Shown: piece after piece, positions 1 to 11,771 of the stretch | Layout: each line of letters starts with the position of its first letter | Position numbering within the stretch: position 1 is the first letter of the stretch | Position numbers and translations under genes: made by a program | Notes under the pieces: model-generated | Databases searched by the model: none | Seen by the model: only the letters and a program-made list of their open reading frames with translations | Told to the model about the DNA's origin: nothing | Assembly (NCBI GenBank): GCA_008692225.1 | Contig: VICG01000005.1 | Coordinates: forward strand, 248,001-312,000 | Length of the DNA stretch: 64,000 nt | DNA from: Monilinia fructicola | Lineage: Eukaryota > Ascomycota > Leotiomycetes > Helotiales > Sclerotiniaceae | Reading direction: 5' to 3'

Positions 1-594
1 CTACTGTAGAAGTAGGTGCCTACATCAAGATAAAACCCGCTTCAATTGCAAGAAGCGGTTGGTGTGGCAATTGTAGAGTATTTGAAGCATGCCTAGCTCT
101 CCCCAGCAAGGGCGTCGGTGACCTATTTTGTGCGAAAGCCTCATTCTCAACACCCCTCGCATTGCAAAAGCCAAGCTCAAAAATGAGTGAGATTATGGTC
201 ATACTTAGATAGTAGAATGGTTACAAGGGTCTCAGCGGAGTAAAACTATTCGCTGCACCTCATTCTCAAAGCACAAAATCAATAGCTTCACGTGGCTTAA
301 ACATCATCATCTGAAAAGGATAAGTTTAGGACGGAGGGCTTGATCCTAAGTCTAGGCGTTGAGTCGCACAATGAAGGTCTCTGGGTTGTCATTTCGGTCG
401 CTTACTATACAGGTTACGGCGGTACGATAAGCGGGGGGTGGGGGATCATAGCAGCTAGGATCGCAAACAGGGCTGTAGAATGTGTCTTGAGACAGATATT
501 TCTGGTTTATACAACTTTTATTATCACCTCTGACGATAGTTTTCGCTCTTTCTTGTTGCTGCTGCCGACTCTCTCGCTCTCATTTTTCTTTAAC
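1..594. other. intergenic / possible 5' region, no gene seen
   Basis: I see no supported gene here. An open stretch in the frame of the downstream gene reaches back to about 340, but it begins at a TTG codon and its translation has no recognisable features. It may be leader sequence, or contain an upstream exon of the 595-3090 gene that I cannot define. Confidence 0.4.
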
Positions 595-3090
595 ATGATA
601 TTATTTCCGTGCGATATTGTGGAAAATCTCTTAACAAGGGGCAAGGTTATGATGATGGAATTCTTTGACCACCTGCAGGCCCTTGTCGATAAGCTTCACA
701 ATCGAACTCGTATCTTTGAACCACGTAGGTGACACCTGAATGAGATGTATCTATGCCATCTAATATTCAACAGATTCTCAAGCTCCGAGTTCTGGTGACG
801 ATCTAAACGAGGAACTTGATGAACTCAAAAGATATCTGTCGACCATTTACGCGCGCCTTCACAAGGTTGAAAGTAGCTCTAGGCAGAATGAAGAACATCG
901 TTCATCTGGGAATTTAATTCGAATTTTGATCAGTATACACAGGAGTCTTCAAGAAACATTGCATTTGATAGAGAAGGAAGACAGCAAGAGTCATCACCCT
1001 GACACAAAAGTTTACGCTTGGAAACCGGAAACATTGAGCGCAGTCGTGGAATCCATAGTTATTGAAAATCATAAACTGAGAGTATTACTCTGTACCTTTG
1101 ACCCGTGAGTTATATCTTATCACTTTAGAGCCTGCCATGAACTGACTAGTTCCCAGGGATGCAAGTGTTGAAGCCGTGATTCCTTTAAAGTGGAGAGAAT
1201 GGAGGTCGGGAAAAATCAAGCACTATATCGAAACGGAAATACAAAGGTGTGGGAGGCAGGGCCGCAAAGCAAGGTGGCCTGATGGCTACAATCATCAATT
1301 CAAGTGGAACAAACTGAATGATGCTGAATACTTAAGCAACATCTCTGGAGACAGACTTTGCGACGTTTTGTCTAAATCTTGGGAAGCCTTCGTTCAGTGT
1401 TTCACACGAAATTTACAGATTGCACAAGAAGAGCATTGTGATGCCTCAAATAGGTGGATCCATCTTATGATTTGCTCACATTACTTGATGTCCGCTCGAG
1501 ATTCTCGGGAATATCGCCAATTCTCCAAGCTTTTTCAAACACCCACAAGATTTATGTATCATTCAGACAGGCTTTACTTTACATCACTATGTAACGGAGT
1601 TGGAAATTGTGAGGTGCAGCCCGTTTTGAAAGTCAACTCAAGCTAACCATAGCCAGTTACTTTTTGGAATTCTTACTGAACTAGAAACGGAATACCTTAA
1701 CCCTGATGTAGTTCAAGAAAGAACTAAAACGCATCTTTCAAATCCACCGACCCCACAAATCCCACCGACTCCACCTTTAGTACAAGACCGCCAACAGAGT
1801 ATCTCGACAGGCTCAACTCAATCTATCGGAATCGATGAATACGGAGTTGTGTTCAAATGGTATGAAAAATAAGCACTTACAACCTAAGAGCGCACGAAAC
1901 TAAGTTTTGACAGTCATCTTGGTGGCGAGCAAACTGGTCACCTTCTCAAAGTCCGAGTAGATGCGGTGGGTGCATTATTTTTAGATTTTGACGAGGAGGC
2001 ACATCTCTGGCCTAAGCGCCTTCAGGATCTCAGGGAAGTGTAAGTACATATTATTATTTTTGAATTATTCAAAAGTCTAATTCTGCTCTTTATAGGAATC
2101 TACTCAGAGCTTCCATTCTCCCTAACTATCTCACTCCTGATGTTCACATGTGTGATATAATCATAGAAAAGAAACAGCTTAAAAGGACTCATGTGACGAC
2201 CGGCTGTTTATTTTTTCAAAAGCTCAACAAATTTGAAGGAATTTCAGAGGGCCTTGACAGGATACAAGGTCTTAGTAGACTTGTTCGTTCCATGAACACG
2301 GTCGACGTTTTGGCTTTGCTAATTATTCTGCAGTAAACGCGGGATCAAACTTCGCACGCTCGAAAGGTTTCAATTCGAAAGCAAAAATGCGATCACTGGA
2401 AGATTGCAGATATGGTTGAAGGACTTTGGAAGGGGTTTTGATTCTACTCAAATTGGAGCTAACTCTTCCCTTCGAAGGGCATCGACATCGTTCTCGACTA
2501 CAAGCAGAACTACCTTTTCTTCTATAGCTACGCTCAAAGCCCGGGAAGCTATCCCCGGCTCACACCTTACCACTATCGACGAGGGTAGTGGTCTGAGTAT
2601 AGATAGGCCTATTCCTCCTCTTGTCATTATGTTTGTCGAGTCATCATCGAAGGATAAAAATATTCAGCGAGGGCAAATTTTAGCATTTAAGTGTAAGAAA
2701 ACGGAAGTCAATGTCTAATTCGTTACTAAGATCCTTCCAGTTGAAGACCGCTCGAAGCTTGACCGAAAGAAATGCAAGCCTGATGACAAGTTTCCTCGCT
2801 GCTTCGTGCTTCACGCTGTGCGCGTTGATCTTGCCATCGGACCCTTGAAATTCCCAGAGAATCCGAAAGAACTTAGTTGGATCGAGATATCCTTTTCAAA
2901 CGACGAAGGTAGATCACTTTTTTCAAAATATGATGTTCATTATGCTAAATTTCACACAGAACGGGAGATTTTCACCAAACAACTTGAAGATGCAAGAAAG
3001 ATATACAACAGGCGTATGGAACAACACAATAAAGGAATGAAATTTTTGCACCAAGGACATCACAATACCAAGGATTACAGCGCCGATTGA
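595..3090 (+). CDS. conserved fungal hypothetical protein, eight exons, one frame break
   Basis: I do not recognise a function. Compatible splice phases give exons 595-724, 774-1104, 1157-1613, 1657-1859, 1914-2039, 2096-2282, 2334-2692 and 2741-3090. The translation has an N-terminal helical, charged region, a proline/threonine-rich linker in exon 4 (NPPTPQIPPTPPLVQ) and a C-terminal conserved part followed by a charged helix ending at TGA 3088-3090. Exon 6 needs one nucleotide fewer near 2232-2240: upstream the frame reads KLNKFE, downstream FQRALTGYKVLVD in the next frame. Its length (187 nt) also misfits by one, so this is a single-base insertion or error. The ATG at 595 is the first in frame; 649 (three ATGs in a row) is an alternative. 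It lies tail to tail with the hydrolase gene at 3417-5158, near an NLR-like gene, so it may belong to an accessory self-recognition locus; that is inference. Confidence 0.55.
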
Positions 3091-3416
3091 AGTTTTCCGA
3101 TAACGTATAATGATCACAATCAACAAATCAGTTAATAATTGGCGCCTCCTTTACAGATCTGCTAGTTTTTATACATGTTGTATACTAATTTTCCATGTGC
3201 ACAAGAGAATCAAATGCGGTGCAGCTGTTTGTTTCCAGAAACATCATCGGTTCTCATCAAATGTGCTAAAACAATGTCGCCTCCAACTCATCTTCGGAAA
3301 GAAAGGTGCTCCTTTTCCTTAGAGGTGGTGGCCCGTTTATACTTCGCTCGCCCATACTTCGCTGTGCTTTATTTACAGGACTGGACAGCAAATCATCTTT
3401 CCTCTCTGTCAAACTG
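3091..3416. other. convergent intergenic spacer
   Basis: Space between the 3' ends of the hypothetical gene on the plus strand and the hydrolase gene on the minus strand. I see only short frames that are shadows, no gene. Confidence 0.5.
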
Positions 3417-5158
3417 TCAACCATATCCTTTAATGTTGTTCGAAACATCCTCATATAGTAGATCTGATCGGCTACTATACTTAACCATACCGGAATGGTC
3501 GGAGTTCAGCGGCAAATTTCTGGCTCCTGGTGTTGCACTATCTTCTACCATGAGGATCTTCTCTCCTACAATTCCATTCCGCTATTCCAATTATTAGCTC
3601 CATTTAAGCGAGGCGCTGCTCTTCTGAGAAACATACAGTTCTGGGCTGCGAATAATGTCTTTCCCAAAAGTACAACACTTCCGGTGCATATGATGAGAAT
3701 ATCTCTTTACGTTTGCAGCATCCTTCGAATCTGTGCTTTAGATCGATGAGATACCTGGAAGGAGTTCCATTATCACTATCACGACACAATTGGCTTATCA
3801 ACACTTTATTGGGCTGTGACTTGACGGCTTCGATAAGAGAGGGGTTGTTTAGACCTGCAATCGGAATACCGAAGCCGACAAGCCCGTGCCAGAAGTCATA
3901 TATTTCCCGCTCATATGGGTCACGGCTATCTGCAGCTCGAAGAAGAGACTAAATCACTTATGATCAGTATCATAGTCCCGTTGGTTAGGATGCAACTTAC
4001 TTCCTGTACTATCAGCCCTCCAAGACTTTGTCCAATAAATATTATGGGATGATTTCGGGTCTAGGGTGTTGTATCAGCATCAGAAAATGAAAAGTTTATG
4101 GTAGGAGGTGGACCATGTACCGAGCTATTCTTTCGCAGGATCGCCAATCTATTCAAGAATGTACTTGCAATATCCTCAACTTTCTCAGTGGATTGACCTC
4201 CAGGAACGGCAGATGGGTATCCGTATAGCAAAACCCTGGTATTTGGTATATCTTTCGGCAGGAAGTCTCGCAGCCACATTTCATGGCTGCCACGACTCGT
4301 GGAGCGGAATGTTCCAAACGCGTGTGTCCCAAGGCCAACGACGGCTACAATACTGCAATTCACGTTAGTCATGGAGCTCAATGCAATTTAAGATACACAT
4401 ACTCAACATCAACCTTCGACTTTTCAGAGTTGTACAATGTTGTAAATCCCAAAAAATCCGCATCATATTGTATCTCTGGTGCACTTCGATGCGACTGGCG
4501 TTCGTGAATCACCTTTGGAAGCTGTTTTGTTGGAAACTCAAAGTCTTCATCAGGGAAGGTAGCTGTAGCACAAAGATAATCTTTCGTGTGGAGTGCAAGA
4601 CTATGGATCCTGGGCTTGCTACCAAATTCATTTTGGATTAGCATTTCGACCAAGTCTGTCGTATATCTTATGGGTATGCTCTTGATACGGATAGTATCTG
4701 GGCGATCCTTTGTGGGAGGATTAGACGATATTTTCTCTACATCGGACTCCGCAGACCGCGCCGCGGCTTTTCCTTTTTCTGATTTCATGATAGGACCAAG
4801 CTCTCCAGCTAAAGAATGCACTTTGATACGGCAGAGGTTATGTAGTTTCTATCTTTGTTAATGTCGGGTTCAGTGGGTAAGATCGGCTCCAATTACCTCC
4901 AGTTCTTCCGGCTTGGGGTCCTCTTGAGCTGGGAGTCGGACTTCATAGTTCTGAGCCCCCGACTAATTATAAAAAGTCAAATCTAAAGTTCACTCGAATG
5001 CCTATGATGTGTATACTAACAAGAGATTTATTTCGAACTATTTTTGAATGCTTGCCGAAAAATTTGTATACAATATCTTCAATTGCAATGGTATATTCAT
5101 CTCGCTCCACTGGAACAGTAAATATAAGATGCGAAACTTCGTTCGTGTTTTGACTCAT
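3417..5158 (-). CDS. SERAC1-type alpha/beta hydrolase (putative esterase/lipase), 472 aa
   Basis: Seven exons join in perfect phase: 5158-5021, 4962-4897, 4848-4403, 4352-4121, 4060-4001, 3948-3637 and 3581-3417. The hydrolase core starts with VDIVAVVGLGTHAFGTF, continues with MWLRDFLPKDIPNTRVLLYGY, has the nucleophile elbow FIGQSLGGLIVQE (Ser about 306), and a late histidine in LNSDHSGMVKYSS (about His447), a plausible catalytic His. This matches the SERAC1/DUF676-like family often found in fungi alone or fused to NACHT/TPR proteins. The segment usually reading FFGTPHRG is degenerate here (GFGIPIAGL), so activity is not certain. About 150 N-terminal residues are variable. It is divergent from the NLR-like gene at 5721 with only 562 bp between start codons, which suggests shared regulation. 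The substrate is unknown; membrane lipid or ester hydrolysis is inferred from the family. Confidence 0.8.
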
Positions 5159-5720
5159 TGAGAAAGTACTTGTCTAATTATAATACTCGAGTATCGCAAA
5201 ATTATTGCAAATATTCTAGATAAATGGGAATTTTCCTACCTGAGGCTACGAGTATGTTATCGTTTTGAGGCTCAATGTGGAGAAAATACTCGAGCTGATT
5301 CCTCCTTCGTATTTCGGGGCTGTGTCTAGATTGGGACTCCTTGCATGAAGCCTTGTGGCACTATGTGATATTGGCGCTTCGTGACCACTCTTGTGTCTCA
5401 ATACTTCGCCCGAAAGATAAGACCTGCGGAATATAGGTATGCCATCAGGGCAGTGCATTGTTCATGGTGAAGATAGGAAACTCGGTGAAGGGATTGATAA
5501 AGAAGAGATGCGACCTAGTATTTGGAACCATCACTAAATTTATTTCTAATCTTATTCGTGCTCTGAGTTTTGCAAAGATGTCTCTTTTTCGAAAGCCTGA
5601 AAGTCGAAGAGATGAATCGAGTTCCATCTTATAGGTCAGCTGACTATCCGAACTCTCAGTGGCCAGACGATATCAAGATCAAGCCGTCATCATTTAGCCC
5701 CCCCAAGCTTTGCAACAGGA
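5159..5720. promoter_or_regulatory. divergent promoter region between hydrolase and NLR-like genes
   Basis: This 562-bp interval separates the two start codons. Two minus-strand open frames (about 5246-5458 and 5445-5627) lie in it but could not be joined in phase to the hydrolase gene, so I treat them as leader or chance. No specific operator was recognised. Confidence 0.45.
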
Positions 5721-8700
5721 ATGGAAGATCCTAGTACCTCAATAGTCACATCCCACAAGACGGTAAATATAGATGATGTATGGAGAGAAGTACGAGCACT
5801 GGAACGCCACAATTTTGCATCTTCGCGGTATCGCAAAGTTGGAAAGACCATCGAACCGATCATAGACTTTCTCACTAGATTCTCCCCTGTGGTGGATATG
5901 ATGGTTCAAGGGACTAGTAGTGCATCTCTAGTGTGGGGTTCGTTGAAAGCCGTTTTGATGGTCGCTCAAACTTCGGCTACCTATTTTTATTATATCGACA
6001 ATGCAATGACGAAGCTCGGTGATATCCTTTCGATTTCCAGTCAGTATGAGAAAATGTTTGCGACTGAGGTGCGTGTGAGAGCTGCGCTGTCGGATCTATA
6101 TGATGAGATTTATCTGTTTCTGGAAAAGATTAGAAAAGCAGTTTCAGCTAGCTGTCAGTCAAGCCCCCCCTATATCGCGAGCTCGGTTCTCACAATATGA
6201 TAGCATTCAGGGTGTTTTGTAAGAATATAAAAAAGTCCTTCGATACGGAATTCAAAGATAATATGGAACATATTGAGAGATATACTAGAGTTTTCAATGA
6301 CGAGATCACCCTAGCACATCGAGCTCGGATGGATGCCTCTACCAAACACATTCAGGAATTGGTGGGAGCTATTTCATTAGACAATGCAGATATAGCAAAA
6401 CGAATAGACGGTCAAAGTGCATATGGTAAGCTGGATTATGGTTTTGTAGTTTTAATCGTACGGAAAATGGGTAAACTCTTCATATTAACAGAGCTAACAT
6501 GAATGAATAGACACCAAAGGTGAAATACTGCAATGGTTGACAGAAGTTGACCCAGCAGAGGATTATCTTCGGACTCTCAAAAGACGCTTGCGTGGAACTG
6601 GAGTTTGGCTACAAGATGACTCAAGATTCAAAAGCTGGATATCTCGATGTAAGCCCTTTTGCGACCGTTCAACTCTATGGATCCATGGAAGGCCAGGATC
6701 AGGGAAGACAGTACTTAGCGCTACTACTATCGAATATCTCCAACAAGTGTCACAGAGGAAAGCTGGAGAAGAAATGACCCGAGTCGCTTATTTTTATTGT
6801 GATTCAGGAGATGATCGAAAGAAGGCAACTTTGAACATATTAGGATCGATCTTAGCACAATTGATCATACCAATGGAAGATTTTCCGATCGAAGTTTATG
6901 AAGCATACCATAGAGCTAGGAAGTATGGTAGACAGCATATATCTTCCGCGGACGATATTGCCTCAGTCATCAAAAATGTCGTGAGAGATTCCCCATGTTG
7001 TTATCTCATTCTTGATGGGGTAGATGAATGTAGCGATGCCGCTGAGTCCACGAAATCACTTATAGATATAGCAGAAACCTTCATCCATGTTCGGCTAGCC
7101 ATATTTTCTCGAAAGCTTCCAGTTATCTTGAACGAGCTGGAGAAGGTTCCGCATTCAGAGATTGAGCTGCAACCTAAATTGGTACAACCAGACATCGACA
7201 AATTCCTTACAAACTCATTAGATCATTTACCTGGCAAAGATACAAGCCTGCAGGACCAGGCATTTACCAAATTATCAAACTCTTCTAGTGGAATGTTTCT
7301 TTATGCTGTTTTGGGAGTCCGAAGCTTGGCTGAAGCAATCGACTCCAAAAGTATTGAAGAAGCCATTGATAAAATCCCGGAAGGTCTCAATGGTGTGTAT
7401 GGCCAGATACTTGAAAGGTTAGGATCACAAAGCATTCGACGACGGAATCTTGCTCGCAGGATTTTCTTGTGGGTGTGCTGTACCACACGGCCATTGTCTT
7501 GGAAAGAGCTACAGTGTGCTCTATCGTGGGATGAAAGCAAGGAAGAATTTGCGGAAGATCAACGTCCTTTCAAGGATGCTGTGCTCGATTTGTGCGCTCC
7601 CTTGATTGAATACCGACCAGAAAAGGATACTTTTCATGCCGTCCATCTATCAGTAAGAGAATTCTTATTGAAAACTCATGGGTTCGAATCCATGTCAGCA
7701 AAGACTACGCAATTTCTGATGACCGAGTCTCATGCCCATCAAACTATAGCCGAGGTGAACTTAGCTAGTCTCTCGCTACCGGATGTTATCCACAGTCCAA
7801 GTGTTGATTATCTTCGATATCCGCTTGTCAAATACTCTACCGAAAACTGGTGTCATCATCTGTCCTCAGCATCATTTGGCCACGATTTATGCCAGAAACA
7901 TGACAATTTTGTAGCTTCACCTCTAGCGAGATCGACATGGATTCTCCGTTTCCTTATTTCAAACAGACAATCATTTCCTCTACAACGCATAGCTAGATAT
8001 CAAAAACAAGTGAACGATTGGAAGCATAAAAAAGAAGCTTCAACAACCACCTTTGCAGCAGAAGACCTAGCTGATATTGAGCGAGCACTGATTGAGCTGG
8101 ATCACCTCGATTTAGATCAGGCTGAGAACATATCAAATTTTGAACGCGATTTAATTGTTAGGGACTTGGCACGAGCTTTCACAATGGCCGGCAAGGTAGA
8201 TCAAGCGATCGATATGTTTGAGAAGGCTATCGCCCAGGGGTCTCAAGAATACTTGTCTTTCGAATCAGTCCGCACCACCTGGCTTCTGAACAGTCTTGGA
8301 ATAATGTACGATCAAAAGAATCTAACTGATCTTGCTCTGAAGACCCAAATGAAGGCTCTCTCCATTCAAGAGAAGTATCTACCGTCCGATCATCTCGATC
8401 TAGCATTGACCTTGAATGAACTGGGTCGCGAAACGCGCCATCTCGAGAGATACTCGGAGTCGGAACAGTATCATCTTCGGGCCCTCGAAATCTTGCGAAA
8501 GTCTCTTCCGGAAACGGATCTGCAAATCATCTGGACCTTGAACACTCTTGCGCGCTGTTATCGGTTTCAAGGTCGCTACCCTGAAGCACTCAACCTCCAC
8601 CAGCTTGCGTTGAACGGTCAAATTGCTCTTATGGGTGAAGACCATCCTCATCCGATACGAACGAGATCTGATATTGCAAAAGCATTGAAAGCGCAGGGGA

Positions 8701-8990
8701 AGTACAAAGAAGCGTTAGAGATCATGGAAGATATGTATGAAAGGAGAGTTAGAGTGCTGGGAAAGGACAATCCGGATACTTTGTGGTCGATGAATGATAT
8801 AGGACTGGTGTGGGAGGACTTTGGGGCACATATTGGAAGTGTCGAGGGAAGGAAGAAGGCAATAGTTTGGCATAAACAGGCGCTGAATTTGCAAATTAAA
8901 GTTCTGGGAGAGGGACATCCGCATGCTGTTTGGAGTCGAGGGGTACTTGGGAGATTAACGGGTGGAAATGGCGAGGAATTGGGAATGTAG
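5721..8990 (+). CDS. NLR-like STAND protein: DUF7708-type N-terminus, NACHT NTPase, TPR repeats, 1043 aa
   Basis: Exons 5721-6157, 6211-6425 and 6511-8990 splice in phase. Residues 1-220 are helical with the signature of fungal NLR N-terminal regions (FLTRFSPVVDMMVQG, ASLVWGSLKAVLMVA), resembling DUF7708. The NACHT NTPase has Walker A GRPGSGKT at about 277-284 and Walker B LILDGVDEC at about 383-391. From about residue 766 to 1031 there are kinesin-light-chain-like TPR units of about 42 residues (for example LNTLARCYRFQGRYPEALNL). Proteins of this architecture are STAND receptors that oligomerise on ligand binding; in fungi they act in heterokaryon incompatibility and non-self response. The N-terminus has no obvious enzyme domain, whereas the divergent neighbour is a hydrolase, a domain type that some fungal NLRs carry as an N-terminal effector. 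No frame breaks; the short TPR array could vary in copy number. Confidence 0.85.
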
Positions 8991-10788
8991 TATTATTAGG
9001 AGTGATTCGCAAAGTTTCTTTCTCCTGGATTTCAGTCGTGATTGAATTTTTCAATATGCGTCAACCCCAGCAATCTTTCCTCGCGAACCGATTGTTACTA
9101 TGAATAGGAGTATTTTCCTAAGAATATCAAAGAACATGAAGACGTATATTTTGTCCGATATAGACTGCATGAAATCATGGTATCCACGTCATCCATGCGC
9201 AAAGAACTACCTTTTCGTCCTATCTGCCCCCGAAGTAAGGGTAGATGGTATGAAGTTGAGAAAACATACCAAGGCTTTTTGAATGGCGGTCAAACTAAGG
9301 TTGTCGTCGCGTAACAGTGAAAACTGCAACCTGTGGCGGGATATTCAAGAACCTGGTTCCACTGCTGTGATTGTATTGGCATTATATTATGGTAGTATAT
9401 AATTAGAAGCTAATCGCATGCACTATCTGTAATGGTTATTTGAGCCTAGCAAGGCTTGCCTCTACTAGTAATGTGATTATCATGACGCATCAGGGCAGCC
9501 AGTTATGTTATATTGCGATGTGCAAATATTTGGGAGTTCCCATAGCTCTTCTTTCCTCTCGTCAGTTTGCTTGGAGCTGTAATAATTGACCAGCCGTCGT
9601 CTATATATGTGCAAAACAGGAAAGCTCGGTAAACCGACAAGACTTCTGCCCGAGAAAGTGTGCCAAGTACTAGTACCGCTACTCTGGCTGCAATTGACCT
9701 AAGGCTACCTGTCTATGAAATATTACCAGCAGCTTTTAGATCTATATCAAATAGACAAAATGGTTTGTGCTAATTGTGTGAATGAATATATATGCTCATC
9801 AAGAAACTCAACCTTGCGAAAAGTTCTGTACGAAAGGTGGTATCTTTAGATGAATCCAATTCGACAAATTCTTTTTATTTCAGTTTCGGTAGCCTGTTTT
9901 CGAAGGAACTCAACAAGCGGAATCAATGGCTTCCAAATACCGCTTTCATGCAAGTCTTGATCATGTTGAGTCTTGGCTGGCCGCATCAATATGGGCGGCC
10001 GCTCTGCCTTCATCTCTTTCAAGCAGACGCATCAACAAGATAACCTTGTAACGAAATTCATGACAAATAAAACTCAAGCAGGTTATCATTAAACTGTCCA
10101 TTGTGTGGAAGAGCCAGGGGTGCTTGATAGCAACTTCCCAATTTCATTTAATGGCAGCTGAATTGTATTCTTTAAAAAGATATCTAACGCAACTCATGAT
10201 TGAATAAAAATGTAGTTCATTCCTAGTAGTGTGGTGCTGAAAATCTCTCAACCATGATGACTTCCCAGGCTTTATTGGTCAGAGACCAATAATTTCTTTC
10301 TCACTGTCGGTAATTTGATGAAGTCCCAGTTCTAGTTTTTCCTTCTTGAACTACGTTTGTTAGATGAATGAATGTCAACTAAAGTTACTGCTACCTGCCC
10401 TTGATGTATAAGCAGTTTGCAGCTGGTTGAAATTTCCCAACCGAAGAAAGTGGGGCTTTCCTTTGTAAGAGTGAACGCTGTGAAGGTAGAATTAATTAGA
10501 TGGTAGAAAGAAATGTGATTGTACAAAATGTGAAAATATATAAGGGCCTAGATACAAAGTCTCTCTCAAAGAAATGCAAAAAGCCATATTGAGTATGCTT
10601 GTGTCATTTGACCAGTTTTGGGAAGAAGTATATAAATATTGGCACCAATTCCTGATGAATATAGAATTCCTAGGTTGGAATCTAGAGAGCTTGAACGCTA
10701 TCAGGATAAAAAGAGCCAGGTAGTCATCTTTTCTGATCTCTCAGTAGCGTGACATAATTTCAAGTTCATTGTGCAGCTAGTCACACTC
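8991..10788. other. gene-poor interval
   Basis: About 1.8 kb without a supported gene. An 83-codon open frame at 9792-10043 and smaller ones have no recognisable motif. The sequence is AT-rich and non-repetitive as far as I can see. Confidence 0.4.
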
Positions 10789-11291
10789 ATGAAATTACAC
10801 CGTACATCAAAATGCTGCCACTGCAATGGTCGCAAAAGCAAAATGGCATCACTGATGCCCATTCTTGGTATCTCTGAAGAAGATTTAGTTCTCAACGCTC
10901 TGGTAAATTTCTCTGTCCTGCATATCCTCAATTACTTGTCTTGCTGACATTTTTTCAATAGGGAAACAAACGCTATGACTTCACCTGTAAATCAAACCTT
11001 TGATCAATCACATATAAACATCACTAACCTATACTAGACGGCCACTATTACTTCTTAAACGATGATGGTTCACAAGTATATTGCAATCCGAGAGGATGGA
11101 AGTATTTTGTTCCCACGGACTCGGATATTGGCGATGGACTTTGGCTGGAGCCTCGAAGCGTGATAGAGTTTTGCAAATCCGAGCGTTTTACGAAGGAGGC
11201 ATACGAAGCAGCATGGAGAGATGCGCAGTTGTTTGATGTCAACGGAAATATTGTCCAGCTCAAATGTGAAGCAGAGGAAGACGGGGAATAA
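10789..11291 (+). CDS. small three-exon hypothetical protein, 130 aa
   Basis: Not recognised. Exons 10789-10902, 10962-10986 (only 25 nt) and 11038-11291 join in phase with good splice sites (gtaaat, ttcaatag, gtaaatc, atactag). Exon 1 carries a CCHCNGRKSK stretch and then SEEDLVLNAL; exons 2-3 read RYDFTYGHYYFLNDDGSQVY, an aromatic-rich segment, followed by NPRGWKYFVPTDSDIGDG and an acidic end. No signal peptide or membrane segment is evident. The first ATG could be an internal one (10843 or later). The match of three exons into one open protein supports a real gene, but I know no family for it. Confidence 0.5.
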
Positions 11292-11771
11292 CTGTAAATA
11301 CAAATGGAAAACCGGAAAATATTGACGGGGAAGAGCATGGTGTGGCTATTATGCAAGAGAAACCAGAGGAAGTTAGCATGTTCTGTATCAAAAACAACAC
11401 ATCATACGAAATCAGAACCGAGGGTTATAAACTTTATAAGCTTAAAGCAATCAATCGGCTTTTGATCATTTTTGAATAGCTATGTTGATAAAAAAGAATA
11501 TGCTACTTAATTTTTGATAATTCATTAAGAGCTGTATTGATAAAAAAGAATATACTATTTGATTATAGGAGTATATACTACGATAATAAGATGTTAAAGT
11601 TGAATATACCCTTAAAAGTGGGATACTGTTAGTGCAAGGTTATCGCTTAAAATATTTTAGCGCGTTGAGTTGGCTAGTGTGTTCAGTTGGCCCCTGGATT
11701 CTTCCATCAAGAGATTCCACACTCGAATCAATGTTATTTATTATACATGGAGAAAACATTGAAGTCTGGTC
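11292..11771. other. AT-rich spacer with a short direct repeat
   Basis: Spacer between the small gene and the 3' end of the SCPx-type gene. It holds an imperfect direct repeat (listed separately) and no gene. Confidence 0.45.
11479..11560. repeat. imperfect 30-nt direct repeat
   Basis: Two copies, 11479-11508 and 11531-11560, share the core ttgataaaaaagaatat and differ at about four positions, separated by 22 nt of similar AT-rich sequence. Confidence 0.6.

Noticed and set aside
340..594. Upstream extension of the first gene's frame
   Set aside because: It starts at TTG and has no coding-like features; the first ATG in frame is at 595.
5246..5627. Two minus-strand frames upstream of the hydrolase as extra 5' exons
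   Set aside because: No donor and acceptor pair joins them in phase to the ATG at 5158.
7681..7691. GGTTCGAATCC, a perfect match to a tRNA B-box
   Set aside because: It lies inside the NLR-like coding exon and there is no matching A-box or cloverleaf around it.
9792..10043. 83-codon frame in the 9-10.8 kb interval
   Set aside because: No motif, no splice extension and poor codon-like composition.
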